Shown here: piece after piece, positions 1 through 6,379 of the stretch
How positions within the stretch are numbered: position 1 is the first letter of the stretch
Layout of the letters: every line of letters starts with the position of its first letter
Source of the DNA: Pseudomonadota bacterium
GTDB lineage: Bacteria; Pseudomonadota; Alphaproteobacteria; Azospirillales; Azospirillaceae
NCBI GenBank assembly: GCA_023413605.1
Contig: JAEZPL010000610.1
Span: 1 to 9,892 of the forward strand
Direction: 5' to 3'
DNA length: 9,892 nucleotides
Notes under the pieces: model-generated
Seen by the model: only the letters and a program-made list of their open reading frames with translations
What the model was told of the DNA's origin: nothing
Databases searched by the model: none
Position numbers and translations under genes: made by a program

Positions 1-294
1 GGCAAGGAAATCCACGAACTGCGCCCCAACGTCCCCTGGGACAAGGGACGGGCGGTGCTGTCGCTGCTCGACACGCTTGGGCTGGCAGGTGCGGACGCCG
101 TGCCGATCTACCTTGGCGATGATGAAACGGACGAGGACGCCTTCCGCGCGCTGGCCGCGCGGGGGGAGGGGCGCGGAATCGGCATCCGCGTCATGGACCC
201 GCCGAGTCCCAGCGCCGCCGCCTGGAGCCTGAAGGACCCCGGCGAGGCCGCCGCCTTGCTGGAACGGCTGACCGACTGGCTGGGCGATTCCTGA
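1..294 (+). CDS. otsB: Trehalose-6-phosphate phosphatase, C-terminal part (5' end outside window)
   Basis: The reading frame is open from base 1 and stops at 292-294, giving the last 97 residues. OtsB removes phosphate from trehalose-6-phosphate in the cytoplasm, the second step of OtsAB trehalose synthesis for osmotic and desiccation tolerance. The visible part carries the late HAD-phosphatase signature: a hydrophobic strand followed by YLGDDETDEDAFRAL at about residues 37-51. The acidic GDDxTDEDAF cluster is the Mg-binding motif typical of trehalose phosphatases. Upstream of it is the family pattern HELRPNVPWDKGRAV (about residues 5-19), whose lysine-glycine pair is conserved in OtsB. The C-terminus ends normally with a final helix, so only the N-terminal half is missing, because of the window edge. 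An otsA gene could lie next to it but is not visible. The family assignment is confident. Confidence 0.9.
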   Translation, partial: GKEIHELRPNVPWDKGRAVLSLLDTLGLAGADAVPIYLGDDETDEDAFRALAARGEGRGIGIRVMDPPSPSAAAWSLKDPGEAAALLERLTDWLGDS

Positions 295-373
295 TCCTGA
301 TCGTCGTGCTTTTTCATCGACCCTTTACCGGATCGGGCTTAGTCTGCGCTGGACCGTCACAGGAGTTTCCGTC

Positions 374-619
374 ATGGGCATCAGCGCGATCGGTGCACCG
401 TCCCTGCCCACGCTGCCGGACCCGCAGTCCTCGGCGCTCGCCGGCCTGCAGGGGGCGCAGGCCCGCGCGGAGGATGCCGGCACGCAGCTTGCCGCCGGCA
501 ACCTCGACCCGGCGGTGGTCGTCAGTCTGACCTCGGCACAGACGGACTTCGCCGCCAACGTGAAGGTGATGCAGGCGGCGGACGAGAACACCAAGCGGAT
601 GCTGGACATCCTGGCGTAG
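374..619 (+). CDS. Small helical protein resembling flagellar rod/hook D0 helices
   Basis: This 81-residue protein has a good ribosome binding site (AGGAG, about 360-364) in front of the ATG at 374. It has no signal peptide or membrane segment. Residues about 19-35 (SSALAGLQGAQARAEDA) resemble the N-terminal D0 helix of rod and hook proteins (FlgC/FlgE/FlgG type). Residues about 50-80 (SLTSAQTDFAANVKVMQAADE and onward) resemble their C-terminal D0 helix, whose pattern is AQxxFxANxKVxxxAD followed by a leucine-rich end. The large central domains that normally separate these helices are absent, so the protein is nearly a bare D0-D0 hairpin. A role in flagellar assembly is an inference from this resemblance; no flagellar gene is visible nearby. 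It lies 79 bases after otsB and is convergent to livF, with 22 bases between the stops. It may be a known hypothetical family that I cannot name. Confidence 0.75.
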   Translation: MGISAIGAPSLPTLPDPQSSALAGLQGAQARAEDAGTQLAAGNLDPAVVVSLTSAQTDFAANVKVMQAADENTKRMLDILA

Positions 620-641
620 CGGGCAACCTGCATCGCCAAAT

Positions 642-1388
642 TTACACCGCGAGATAGGCGCGCCGGACCTCCTCGTCCTCCAGCAGGGCCTTCATGGGGC
701 CTTCGAAACGGATGCGTCCCTTTTCGATGACGCTCGCGCGGTCGGCGACCGCGGCGGCGAAGGACAGGTTCTGTTCGGACAGCAGGACGGACAGACCCTC
801 CGCCTTCAGGGCGCGGACGGCATCGGCCATCTGCTGCACGATGCGCGGGGCCAACCCTTCGGACGGTTCGTCGAGAAGGAGAAGCGACGGATTGCCCATC
901 AGGGTGCGCGCCAGCGTCAGCATCTGCTGCTCTCCGCCGCTCATCCGGCCGCCGCGCCGGCCGCGCATCTCGGCGAGGTTGGGGAAGAGAGCATAGAGGC
1001 GTTGCGGCGTCCAGGCGGGCACGTTCGGGCGCGGCGGCTGGCGGCCGACCTCCAGATTCTCCTCCACCGTCAGGTCGGTGAAGACGCGCCGGTCCTCCGG
1101 CACGTAGCCGAGGCCGAGTTTCGCGATGCGATGCGGGGGCAGGGCGGAGACGTCGCGGCCGTCGAAGGACACCGACCCGCTGCGGGCATCCAGCAGGCCC
1201 ATGATCGCCTTCATGGTCGTGGTCTTGCCCGCGCCGTTGCGGCCCATCAGGGCCACGACCTCGCCCCGGCCGACCGTCAGATCCACACCGGCCAGAATGT
1301 GCGCCCGGCCGTACCAGGCCTGGAGGCCCCGGACGCTCAGGATCGGTTGGGCCAGGATCGGTTGGGCCAGGATCGGTTCGGCCTTCAT
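642..1388 (-). CDS. livF: Branched-chain amino acid-type ABC transporter ATP-binding protein LivF
   Basis: A 248-residue ATPase, one of the two cytoplasmic nucleotide-binding subunits that power a HAAT-type importer. Walker A is GRNGAGKTT (about residues 49-57), the ABC signature is MSGGEQQ (149-155) and Walker B is LLLLDEP (169-175). The position of the switch histidine reads SEQN (204-207); EQN instead of histidine is usual in LivF and separates it from LivG. The length fits the family (about 235-250), except that the N-terminus holds an in-frame five-residue repeat, PILAQ, encoded by a 15-bp tandem repeat. The start ATG (1386-1388) overlaps the livG stop by four bases (ATGA), which indicates translational coupling. 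It is the last gene of the transporter operon and runs convergent to the small gene ending at 619. The ligand cannot be read from this subunit. Confidence 0.93.
   Translation of the reverse strand: MKAEPILAQPILAQPILSVRGLQAWYGRAHILAGVDLTVGRGEVVALMGRNGAGKTTTMKAIMGLLDARSGSVSFDGRDVSALPPHRIAKLGLGYVPEDRRVFTDLTVEENLEVGRQPPRPNVPAWTPQRLYALFPNLAEMRGRRGGRMSGGEQQMLTLARTLMGNPSLLLLDEPSEGLAPRIVQQMADAVRALKAEGLSVLLSEQNLSFAAAVADRASVIEKGRIRFEGPMKALLEDEEVRRAYLAV
1341..1385. repeat. 15-bp tandem repeat inside the 5' end of livF
   Basis: On the plus strand GATCGGTTGGGCCAG occurs at 1341-1355 and again exactly at 1356-1370. A partial third copy follows at 1371-1385, identical over its first eight bases and diverging afterwards. 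The period is a multiple of three, so the repeat adds or removes the residues PILAQ without shifting the frame. It lies right behind the livF start codon, before the conserved ABC fold. Confidence 0.9.
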
Positions 1389-2128
1389 GCCGCGGTCCCC
1401 AGATAGACGGCCTGCACGCGGGCGTCGGCGCGCACGGCGTCCGGCGTTCCTTCCGCGATCAGTTGGCCGCGGTCGAGCACGATGATGCGAGTCGCGTGGC
1501 CGAAGACGACGTCCATGTCATGCTCCGTGAACAACACGGCGAGGCCGCGTTCGCGCACGAGGGAGGAGGTGAGGGCCATCAGCTCCTGCCGCTCGCCCGG
1601 CGCCATGCCGGCGGTGGGCTCGTCCATCAGCAGGATCTTCGGATCGCTGGCCAGCGCCATGGCCAGTTCGACGCGCTTCAGGTCGCCGTAGGCCAGCACG
1701 CCGCAGGGCCGGTCGGCCTGCGCGCCCATACCGACGCGGTCCAGCAGGGCCTGCGCCTCGTCCCGGAAGCCGGCGGCGGCGGGGGTCCACAGGCCGAACA
1801 GGCGGCGGTGGCAGGACAGCAGCACCATCTGCACGTTCTCGCGCACCGTCATGGAGGCGAAGGTCGCGGTGATCTGGAAGGTCCGCCCGACGCCCAGCCG
1901 CCAGATCCGGCGCGGCGGCAGCCCGACGAGATCCACGCCGTCCAGCCGCACGGTGCCCGCATCGGGGCGAAGCTGGCCGTTCAACAGGTTGAAGCAGGTG
2001 CTCTTTCCCGCCCCGTTCGGGCCGATGAGGGCCAGCAGCTCCCCCTGGGCCAGCGTGAAGGACACGCCGCGCACCGCCTGCACCCCGCCGAAGGAACGTT
2101 GCAGGTCCTGGACGATCAGGCGGCTCAC
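1385..2128 (-). CDS. livG: Branched-chain amino acid-type ABC transporter ATP-binding protein LivG
   Basis: A 247-residue ATPase that pairs with LivF on the cytoplasmic face of the permease. Walker A is GPNGAGKST (about residues 36-44). The degenerate LivG signature LAYGDLKRVELA starts at about 145. Walker B is ILLMDEP (165-171) and the switch histidine lies in FTEHDM (about 200-205). The family-typical GRTFQ motif is near residue 81. I chose the GTG start at 2126-2128 because it gives the normal N-terminus (MSRLIVQDLQRSFGG) and overlaps the permease stop as GTGA. The frame stays open far upstream, but that part is the shadow of the permease gene in another frame. The gene overlaps livF by four bases at its end. 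Its length matches the family and all key residues are present, so it should be functional. Confidence 0.93.
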   Translation of the reverse strand: MSRLIVQDLQRSFGGVQAVRGVSFTLAQGELLALIGPNGAGKSTCFNLLNGQLRPDAGTVRLDGVDLVGLPPRRIWRLGVGRTFQITATFASMTVRENVQMVLLSCHRRLFGLWTPAAAGFRDEAQALLDRVGMGAQADRPCGVLAYGDLKRVELAMALASDPKILLMDEPTAGMAPGERQELMALTSSLVRERGLAVLFTEHDMDVVFGHATRIIVLDRGQLIAEGTPDAVRADARVQAVYLGTAA

Positions 2129-3966
2129 GGCTGCGCCCTCCGCGCCCACAGATCGCGGGCGAAGCCGGCCACGCCCTTGGGGAAGGCCAGCACCAGCACC
2201 ACGATGACGAGGCCCAGCACCAACCGCCACCACTCGGTGACGCTCATGGCCTGTGTTTCCATAAGGTGGAAGAGGGCGGCGCCCACCACCGGGCCGCTCA
2301 GCGTCTGGATGCCGCCCATCAGCACCATCACCAGCGCGTCCACCGACACCGGCACGGCCATCAGGGTTGGGAACACGCTGCCCTTGGCGAAGGCGTAAAG
2401 CCCGCCCGCCAGTCCGGCCGCGGAGCCGGCCAGCGCGAAGGCGAACCACTGGTGCCGGCGCACGTCGATGCCCACCGCCTCCGCCCGCAGGGCCGAATCG
2501 CGCCCGGCCCGCAGCGTGTAGCCGAAGGGCGCGAAGGCCGCGCGGCGCAGCAGGAACAGCGCGCCGCCGGACAGCGCCAGCGTCAGCAGGTAATAGGCGG
2601 CCTTGCCCGCCGCCCATTCCGGCGGCCAGACGCCCAGGATGCCGTTGTCGCCGCCGGTGAAGCCATACCATTGGAACACCACCGACCACGCGATCTGCGC
2701 GAAGGCCAGCGTCAGCATGGCGAAGTACAACCCCGACCGCCGCACGCAGAACCAGCCGGCCGCCAGCGCCCCGGCCCCGGCCAGCAGGGGGGCGGCGGCC
2801 AGCGCCAGCGGCATGGGCGCCGCCAGATGCTTGACCAGCAGCGCAGCCCCATAGGCGCCGAGCCCGAAATAGGCCGCGTGCCCGAAGGACACCAGCCCGC
2901 CAAGCCCGATCAGAAGATGCAGGCTGCCCGCCATCAGGGCGAGGATCACCACCTCCGTCAGCACGATCAGCGCGTAGTCGCCCGCGGCGAGCGGAACGGC
3001 GGCGAGCAGCGCCAGGAGCAGGGCGGGCGCCCAGCGCCCCCAGCCGATCGCGGCGACCAGCGGCGGGCCGGGGCTGGCCGCGGTGGGCGGAGCCTCTTCC
3101 GCCCGGCCGAGCAGGCCGTAGGGGCGGATGACGAGCACCACCGCCATGAACAGGAACACCAGCACCAGGGTGATCTGTGGAAAGACCAGAATGCCGAAGG
3201 CCTGCAACTGGCCGATCAGCAGGGACGCGACGAAGGCGCCGGTCAGGCTGCCCATGCCGCCGACCACGACGACGACGAAGGCCTCCACGATGATGGACAT
3301 GTCCATGTGCAGGTTCACCGCCTCGCGCGGGACCTGCAACGCGCCGCCCAGCCCGGCGAGTGCGGACCCCAGGAACAGCACGCCGGTGAACAGCCGGGCC
3401 GGATTGACGCCCAGGGCGGAGGTCATCTCCCGGTCCTGCGTCGCCGCGCGGACCAGCGTGCCCCATCGGGTGCGGTTGAACAGCAGCCACAGCAGGCCCA
3501 GCACCAGCGGCCCCAACCCGATCAGCACGAGATCGTAGAGAGGGAACGGCTGGCCCAGGATGTCCACCGATCCCTTCAGCCCCGGCGCGCGGCGGCCCAG
3601 CAGATCCTCCGCGCCCCAGACGTAGGAGGTGGCGTCCTGCACGATCAGCACGACGCCAAAGGTGGCGAGAAGCTGGAACAGCTCCGGCGAGCGGTAGAGG
3701 CGGCGCAGCAGTCCGACCTCCATCAGCGCGCCGAGCAGCCCGACGCCGAGCGACGCCAGCGCCACCCCGCCCCAGAAACCCAGCGGCGTGGACCCCCAGC
3801 GCTCGATCAGGCTCCAGCCGATGTAGGCGCCCAGCATGTAGAAGGAGCCGTGCGCGAAATTCACGATTCGCGTCACGCCGAACACGATGGTCAGCCCCGA
3901 CGACACCAGGAACAGCGTCGCCGCCGCGGCAAGGCCGCTGAGGAACTGGACGAGGTAGAAGGACAT
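2125..3966 (-). CDS. Fused LivH-LivM permease of a branched-chain amino acid-type ABC transporter
   Basis: A 613-residue inner-membrane protein that joins the two HAAT permease halves, usually encoded by separate livH and livM genes. Residues 1-283 are LivH-like, with the typical early stretch VTRIVNFAHGSFYMLGAYIG (31-50) and a coupling-loop region RAATQDREMTSALGVNPA (173-190). A short polar, Pro/Ala-rich linker (about 284-305) leads into a LivM-like half, with GLVSFGHAAYFGLGAYG (about 357-373) and its own coupling region LRAGRDSALRAEAVGIDVRR (about 485-504). Both halves consist of many hydrophobic segments. Translation starts at the ATG at 3964-3966, with GGGAG a few bases upstream as ribosome binding site. 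The stop overlaps the livG start (GTGA). The gene for the binding protein ends 57 bases upstream, across a strong palindrome. Such fusions occur in proteobacterial paralogues of this transporter family, and the fusion shows no frameshift. Confidence 0.92.
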   Translation of the reverse strand: MSFYLVQFLSGLAAAATLFLVSSGLTIVFGVTRIVNFAHGSFYMLGAYIGWSLIERWGSTPLGFWGGVALASLGVGLLGALMEVGLLRRLYRSPELFQLLATFGVVLIVQDATSYVWGAEDLLGRRAPGLKGSVDILGQPFPLYDLVLIGLGPLVLGLLWLLFNRTRWGTLVRAATQDREMTSALGVNPARLFTGVLFLGSALAGLGGALQVPREAVNLHMDMSIIVEAFVVVVVGGMGSLTGAFVASLLIGQLQAFGILVFPQITLVLVFLFMAVVLVIRPYGLLGRAEEAPPTAASPGPPLVAAIGWGRWAPALLLALLAAVPLAAGDYALIVLTEVVILALMAGSLHLLIGLGGLVSFGHAAYFGLGAYGAALLVKHLAAPMPLALAAAPLLAGAGALAAGWFCVRRSGLYFAMLTLAFAQIAWSVVFQWYGFTGGDNGILGVWPPEWAAGKAAYYLLTLALSGGALFLLRRAAFAPFGYTLRAGRDSALRAEAVGIDVRRHQWFAFALAGSAAGLAGGLYAFAKGSVFPTLMAVPVSVDALVMVLMGGIQTLSGPVVGAALFHLMETQAMSVTEWWRLVLGLVIVVLVLAFPKGVAGFARDLWARRAQP

Positions 3967-3983
3967 CGGGGCTCCCGATCAAA

Positions 3984-4012
3984 CCCCTCTCCCAGCTGGG
4001 CCGGGAGAGGGG
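3984..4012. repeat. Palindrome (10-bp stem) between binding-protein and permease genes
   Basis: CCCCTCTCCC (3984-3993) and GGGAGAGGGG (4003-4012) form a perfect 10-bp stem with a 9-base loop. No T-run follows on the minus strand, so it is not a classical Rho-independent terminator. Its position behind the binding-protein gene fits an mRNA-stabilising or partly terminating hairpin that favours more binding protein than permease, as is known for REP elements in malEFG-type operons. A close relative of the stem occurs at 9208-9232. Confidence 0.75.
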
Positions 4013-4023
4013 GAGAATGCCGC

Positions 4024-5259
4024 TCACTCCGCCCGCAGCTTGCGGGCGGCCTCGTCGGAGGGGAGGTAGTTGACGCCATCGGCGTAGCGCCAGTCGGCCA
4101 TGGTGCCGCGGCCGTCCTTCACGACGGTCTTGCCGACATAGGCGCCCATGGTCGCCTGATGGTCGCTCGCGCGGAAGGTGATCGGGCCGAAGGGGCTGGT
4201 CAGCGACAGGCCGGACAGCGCGTCCACCAGCTTTTCCGGATCGGTGGAGCCGGCCTTCTCCACAGCGGCGGCGATCGCCTTGAAGGTGGCGTAGCCGACG
4301 ACGGAGCCCTGGCGCGGCGGCTCGTTGAAGCGCTTCTGGTAGGCGTCGCGGAAGGCCTTGTGCTCCGGCGTGTCGATCTGCTCCCAGGGATAGCCGGTGA
4401 CGATCCAGCCTTCCGGCGCCTCGTCCTTCATCGGTTCCAGATATTCGGGTTCGCCGGTCAGCAGGCTGACGACGGAGCGGTTGCGGAACAGGCCGCGCCC
4501 CTCGCCCTCGCGCACGAACTTGGCGAGGTCGGCGCCGAAGGTGACGTTGAAGATCGCGTCCGGCCGGCTCGCGGCCAGGGCCTGCACCGTCGGCCCGGCC
4601 TCCAGCTTGCCCTGGGCCGGCCATTGTTCGGCCACGAACTCCACGTCCGGGCGCTTTTCCTTCAGCAGCTGCTTGAACCAGGCGACGGCCGACTGGCCGT
4701 ATTCGTAGTTCGGCGCCACCGTGGCCCAGCGCTTGGCCGGCAGCTTCGCCGCCTCCTCCACCAGCATGGACGCCTGCATGTAGGTGCTGGGGCGCAGGCG
4801 GAAGGTGTAGCGGTTGCCCTTGTTCCAGGTGATGGCGTCGGTCAGCGGCTCCGCCGCGACGAAGGGCACCTTGTTGCGCGCGGCGAAATCCGCCACCGCG
4901 AGGCCGACATGCGAGAAGTAGGTGCCCGCCAGCAGCGCCACCTTTTCGTTGCTGATCAGCTCCTGCGCCACGCGCACCGCATCGTCGGGCTTGCCGGCGT
5001 CGTCGCGGGAGATGACCTCCAGCTTGCGGCCGCCCAGCAGGCCGCCAGCGGCGTTCACCTCCTCCACCGCGAGCTGCCAGCCCTGGCGGTAGGGAATCGT
5101 GAAGGCCGGCAGGCCGGTGTAGCTGTTTATCTCGCCGACGCGAATCGGTTCCGCGCCGGAAGATTGCCCGCTTGAGGATTGCGCATGCGAGATGGTGGGC
5201 TGCGCGGCGGCGAAGAGCGCGGCGGCGCCCAGCAGCACGAGGGTGTGGCGGCGGTTCAT
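4024..5259 (-). CDS. Periplasmic substrate-binding protein of the ABC transporter (LivK-like, Peripla_BP_6 type)
   Basis: A 411-residue exported binding protein that captures the substrate in the periplasm and delivers it to the LivHM permease. I chose the ATG at 5257-5259 because it directly precedes a clear signal peptide: MNRRHTLVLLG, a hydrophobic core, and a likely cut after SHA at about residue 26. The frame is open further upstream, but that extension is not signal-like. A Shine-Dalgarno sequence is weak. The mature protein starts with the family pattern IRVGEINSYTGLPA, followed by the AVEEVNAAGGLLGGRKLEVI segment and a GTYFSHVGLAVADFAA segment. Its length is normal for the family (370-420). 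The twin arginines near the start are followed by a Sec-like sequence, so Tat export is possible but not favoured. The ligand could be a branched-chain amino acid, an amide or an aromatic acid. The sequence alone does not decide this. Confidence 0.92.
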   Translation of the reverse strand: MNRRHTLVLLGAAALFAAAQPTISHAQSSSGQSSGAEPIRVGEINSYTGLPAFTIPYRQGWQLAVEEVNAAGGLLGGRKLEVISRDDAGKPDDAVRVAQELISNEKVALLAGTYFSHVGLAVADFAARNKVPFVAAEPLTDAITWNKGNRYTFRLRPSTYMQASMLVEEAAKLPAKRWATVAPNYEYGQSAVAWFKQLLKEKRPDVEFVAEQWPAQGKLEAGPTVQALAASRPDAIFNVTFGADLAKFVREGEGRGLFRNRSVVSLLTGEPEYLEPMKDEAPEGWIVTGYPWEQIDTPEHKAFRDAYQKRFNEPPRQGSVVGYATFKAIAAAVEKAGSTDPEKLVDALSGLSLTSPFGPITFRASDHQATMGAYVGKTVVKDGRGTMADWRYADGVNYLPSDEAARKLRAE

Positions 5260-5332
5260 GGTCTTGCGGTTACCCGGCGCGGTTGGCGAAAGCTGCGGCG
5301 CAACCATGTGCAACGGCGGCGCGGCGACTGCG

Positions 5333-5353
5333 TGAACGCAATGTCTGCGTTCA
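5333..5353. promoter_or_regulatory. Perfect 8-bp inverted repeat, candidate operator of the transporter operon
   Basis: TGAACGCA (5333-5340) and TGCGTTCA (5346-5353) are exact inverse complements with a 5-base spacer. The site lies 74 bases upstream of the binding-protein start and overlaps the proposed -10 box, as expected of a repressor site. Which regulator binds is unknown. The adjacent MarR protein is a candidate, but the same repeat is not seen in front of marR. Confidence 0.5.
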
Positions 5354-5377
5354 TAGCAAACCCACGGCAAAAGTCAC
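5350..5377 (-). promoter_or_regulatory. Candidate sigma-70-type promoter of the transporter operon
   Basis: On the minus strand GTGACT (5377-5372) and TATGAA (5355-5350) are separated by 16 bases. Each matches four of six positions of the -35 and -10 consensus. Transcription would start near 5343 and give a leader of about 85 bases before the binding-protein ATG. The overlap with the inverted repeat supports the call, but the boxes are imperfect. Confidence 0.3.
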
Positions 5378-5402
5378 CGTTCCGTTGCGCCGAGTTCCGT
5401 CC

Positions 5403-5454
5403 CCTGAATCCGCTGCCTGAATCCGCCCCCGGGATCCGCCCCCAGGATTCGCCC
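5403..5454. repeat. Four 13-bp tandem repeat units in the marR-transporter gap
   Basis: The units are CCTGAATCCGCTG (5403-5415), CCTGAATCCGCCC (5416-5428), CCGGGATCCGCCC (5429-5441) and CCAGGATTCGCCC (5442-5454). Neighbouring units differ at two positions. A degenerate fifth unit, CCGAGTTCCGTCC, may precede them at 5390-5402. The array is non-coding and lies just upstream of the proposed transporter promoter on the minus strand. Confidence 0.85.
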
Positions 5455-5527
5455 TTTGCATACGTCCCTTGAGCCGACCGCCCGTGGCTGCCCGCAGGGG
5501 AGACGGTCGCATAACCGCCGGGCGGCG

Positions 5528-5968
5528 TTACATCAGGCGCGACAGCAGGGTGAGGAACGTCGCCCGCTCCTCAGCCGACAGCGGCTCCAAGGTGCGGTTG
5601 TGGGCCTCGGTCGCGTTGACGATCAGCGCGCCGACCAGAGACTGGCCGGAACGCGTCAGGCGGACGCTGGTGCGCCGACGGTCCTGCGGATCGGGGTGGC
5701 GTTCCACCAGATTGCGCTCGACCAGACGGAGGATGACGCCCTGGGTCGTCGCCGGATCCATGTAGGTGAGACGGCCGAGCTGGTTCTGCGACAGCGCACC
5801 CTCGGTCCGCAGCGTCACCAGGGCGGCCCATTGGGTTGGGGTCAGCTGCACGTCGCCGATGACGTCCATGAAGATGGAAGACGCACGTTGGTGCGCCCTG
5901 CGGAGGCGATAATGCACCTGCTCGCCGAGCAGATAGTCGTCGGGCATGGTTGAGCCAATGTGGTCCAT
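5528..5968 (-). CDS. MarR-family transcriptional regulator
   Basis: A cytoplasmic, probably dimeric winged-helix DNA-binding protein of 146 residues if it starts at the ATG at 5966-5968. MarR-type hallmarks are visible. An N-terminal dimerisation helix (DYLLGEQVHYRLRRAHQRAS) leads to LTPTQWAALVTL, then a helix-turn-helix with SQNQLGRLTYMDPATTQGVI. The wing region is LVERHPDPQDRRRTSVRLT, containing the highly conserved DxRRxxVxLT pattern. A C-terminal helix ends in a leucine-rich stretch. No Shine-Dalgarno sequence is evident for this ATG or for the alternative ATG at 5945-5947 (139 residues); the conserved part begins right after the second. A TGTGCGCACA palindrome (5968-5977) touches the first start. 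Members of this family usually repress neighbouring genes and release DNA on binding small, often aromatic, molecules. It lies 268 bases upstream of the transporter on the same strand, so control of that operon is a reasonable inference. Confidence 0.88.
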   Translation of the reverse strand: MDHIGSTMPDDYLLGEQVHYRLRRAHQRASSIFMDVIGDVQLTPTQWAALVTLRTEGALSQNQLGRLTYMDPATTQGVILRLVERNLVERHPDPQDRRRTSVRLTRSGQSLVGALIVNATEAHNRTLEPLSAEERATFLTLLSRLM

Positions 5969-6379
5969 GTGCGCACACGAAGCGTTGCGGTGCCGGCGCC
6001 CTGCGACAGGCGTGGGCAAAGGGTCAGTGGAGCGCAGCGTCCATCCGGCTCGGCCCATGCGGCCTGATCCAAATCCTGGCATCCCAAAACAGGGCATCCC
6101 AAGCCTTGGCACCGGCCGCGGGCGTCGACTCGAGATATGCTTCGAATCTAAGCCAAATGCTGTGCGCTTCTGACAAAACCCTATGGAAGCAATTTCCAAA
6201 GGGCAACGTTCGCTGCTGCGGCATAGAGCCACAGTTTGTGCCGTTCACATTTTAATAACCTAAAGCATTCGTTACCAAAAAGCGGTGAAGGGTCTATACG
6301 GTTTCTGTTCTGAATTGCGACTGAGTTTCACCTGGTTGGTCGGTTTCTGGTGTTACCAGCGATCAAGACCGTATTTCAA
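5969..6379. other. Intergenic region upstream of marR, partly AT-rich
   Basis: No convincing gene is seen here. Bases about 6130-6400 are clearly richer in A and T than the surroundings. On the minus strand TTGTCA (6176-6171) followed at 18-19 bases by a TTAGAT-like box (6151-6146) is a weak promoter candidate for marR. GGCATCCCAA occurs twice with a 15-bp period (6078-6087 and 6093-6102). Open frames run upstream of marR on the minus strand, but their composition is unlike protein, and marR itself has better starts. Confidence 0.5.

Noticed and set aside
2129..4624. Upstream extension of the livG frame on the minus strand
   Set aside because: The extension is a shadow of the permease and binding-protein genes. 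LivG homology begins only at the GTG at 2126-2128, which overlaps the permease stop.
2266..5175. A 969-codon open frame on the plus strand
   Set aside because: It is antisense to the LivHM permease and binding-protein genes, rich in Gln, His, Arg and Gly as expected of a GC-rich shadow frame, and has no domain or ribosome binding site.
5475..5509. Hairpin CGACCG/CGGTCG behind marR as a terminator
   Set aside because: The stem is only six pairs with a long loop and no T-run, so it does not qualify as a Rho-independent terminator.
5968..5977. TGTGCGCACA palindrome as the marR operator
   Set aside because: A 10-bp palindrome is easily found by chance in this composition and it has no counterpart at the transporter promoter, so I mention it only in the marR entry.
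5969..6232. Longer N-terminus for the MarR protein
   Set aside because: The added residues do not resemble a MarR N-terminus and no ribosome binding site supports the upstream start. The normal family length is reached from 5968 or 5947.
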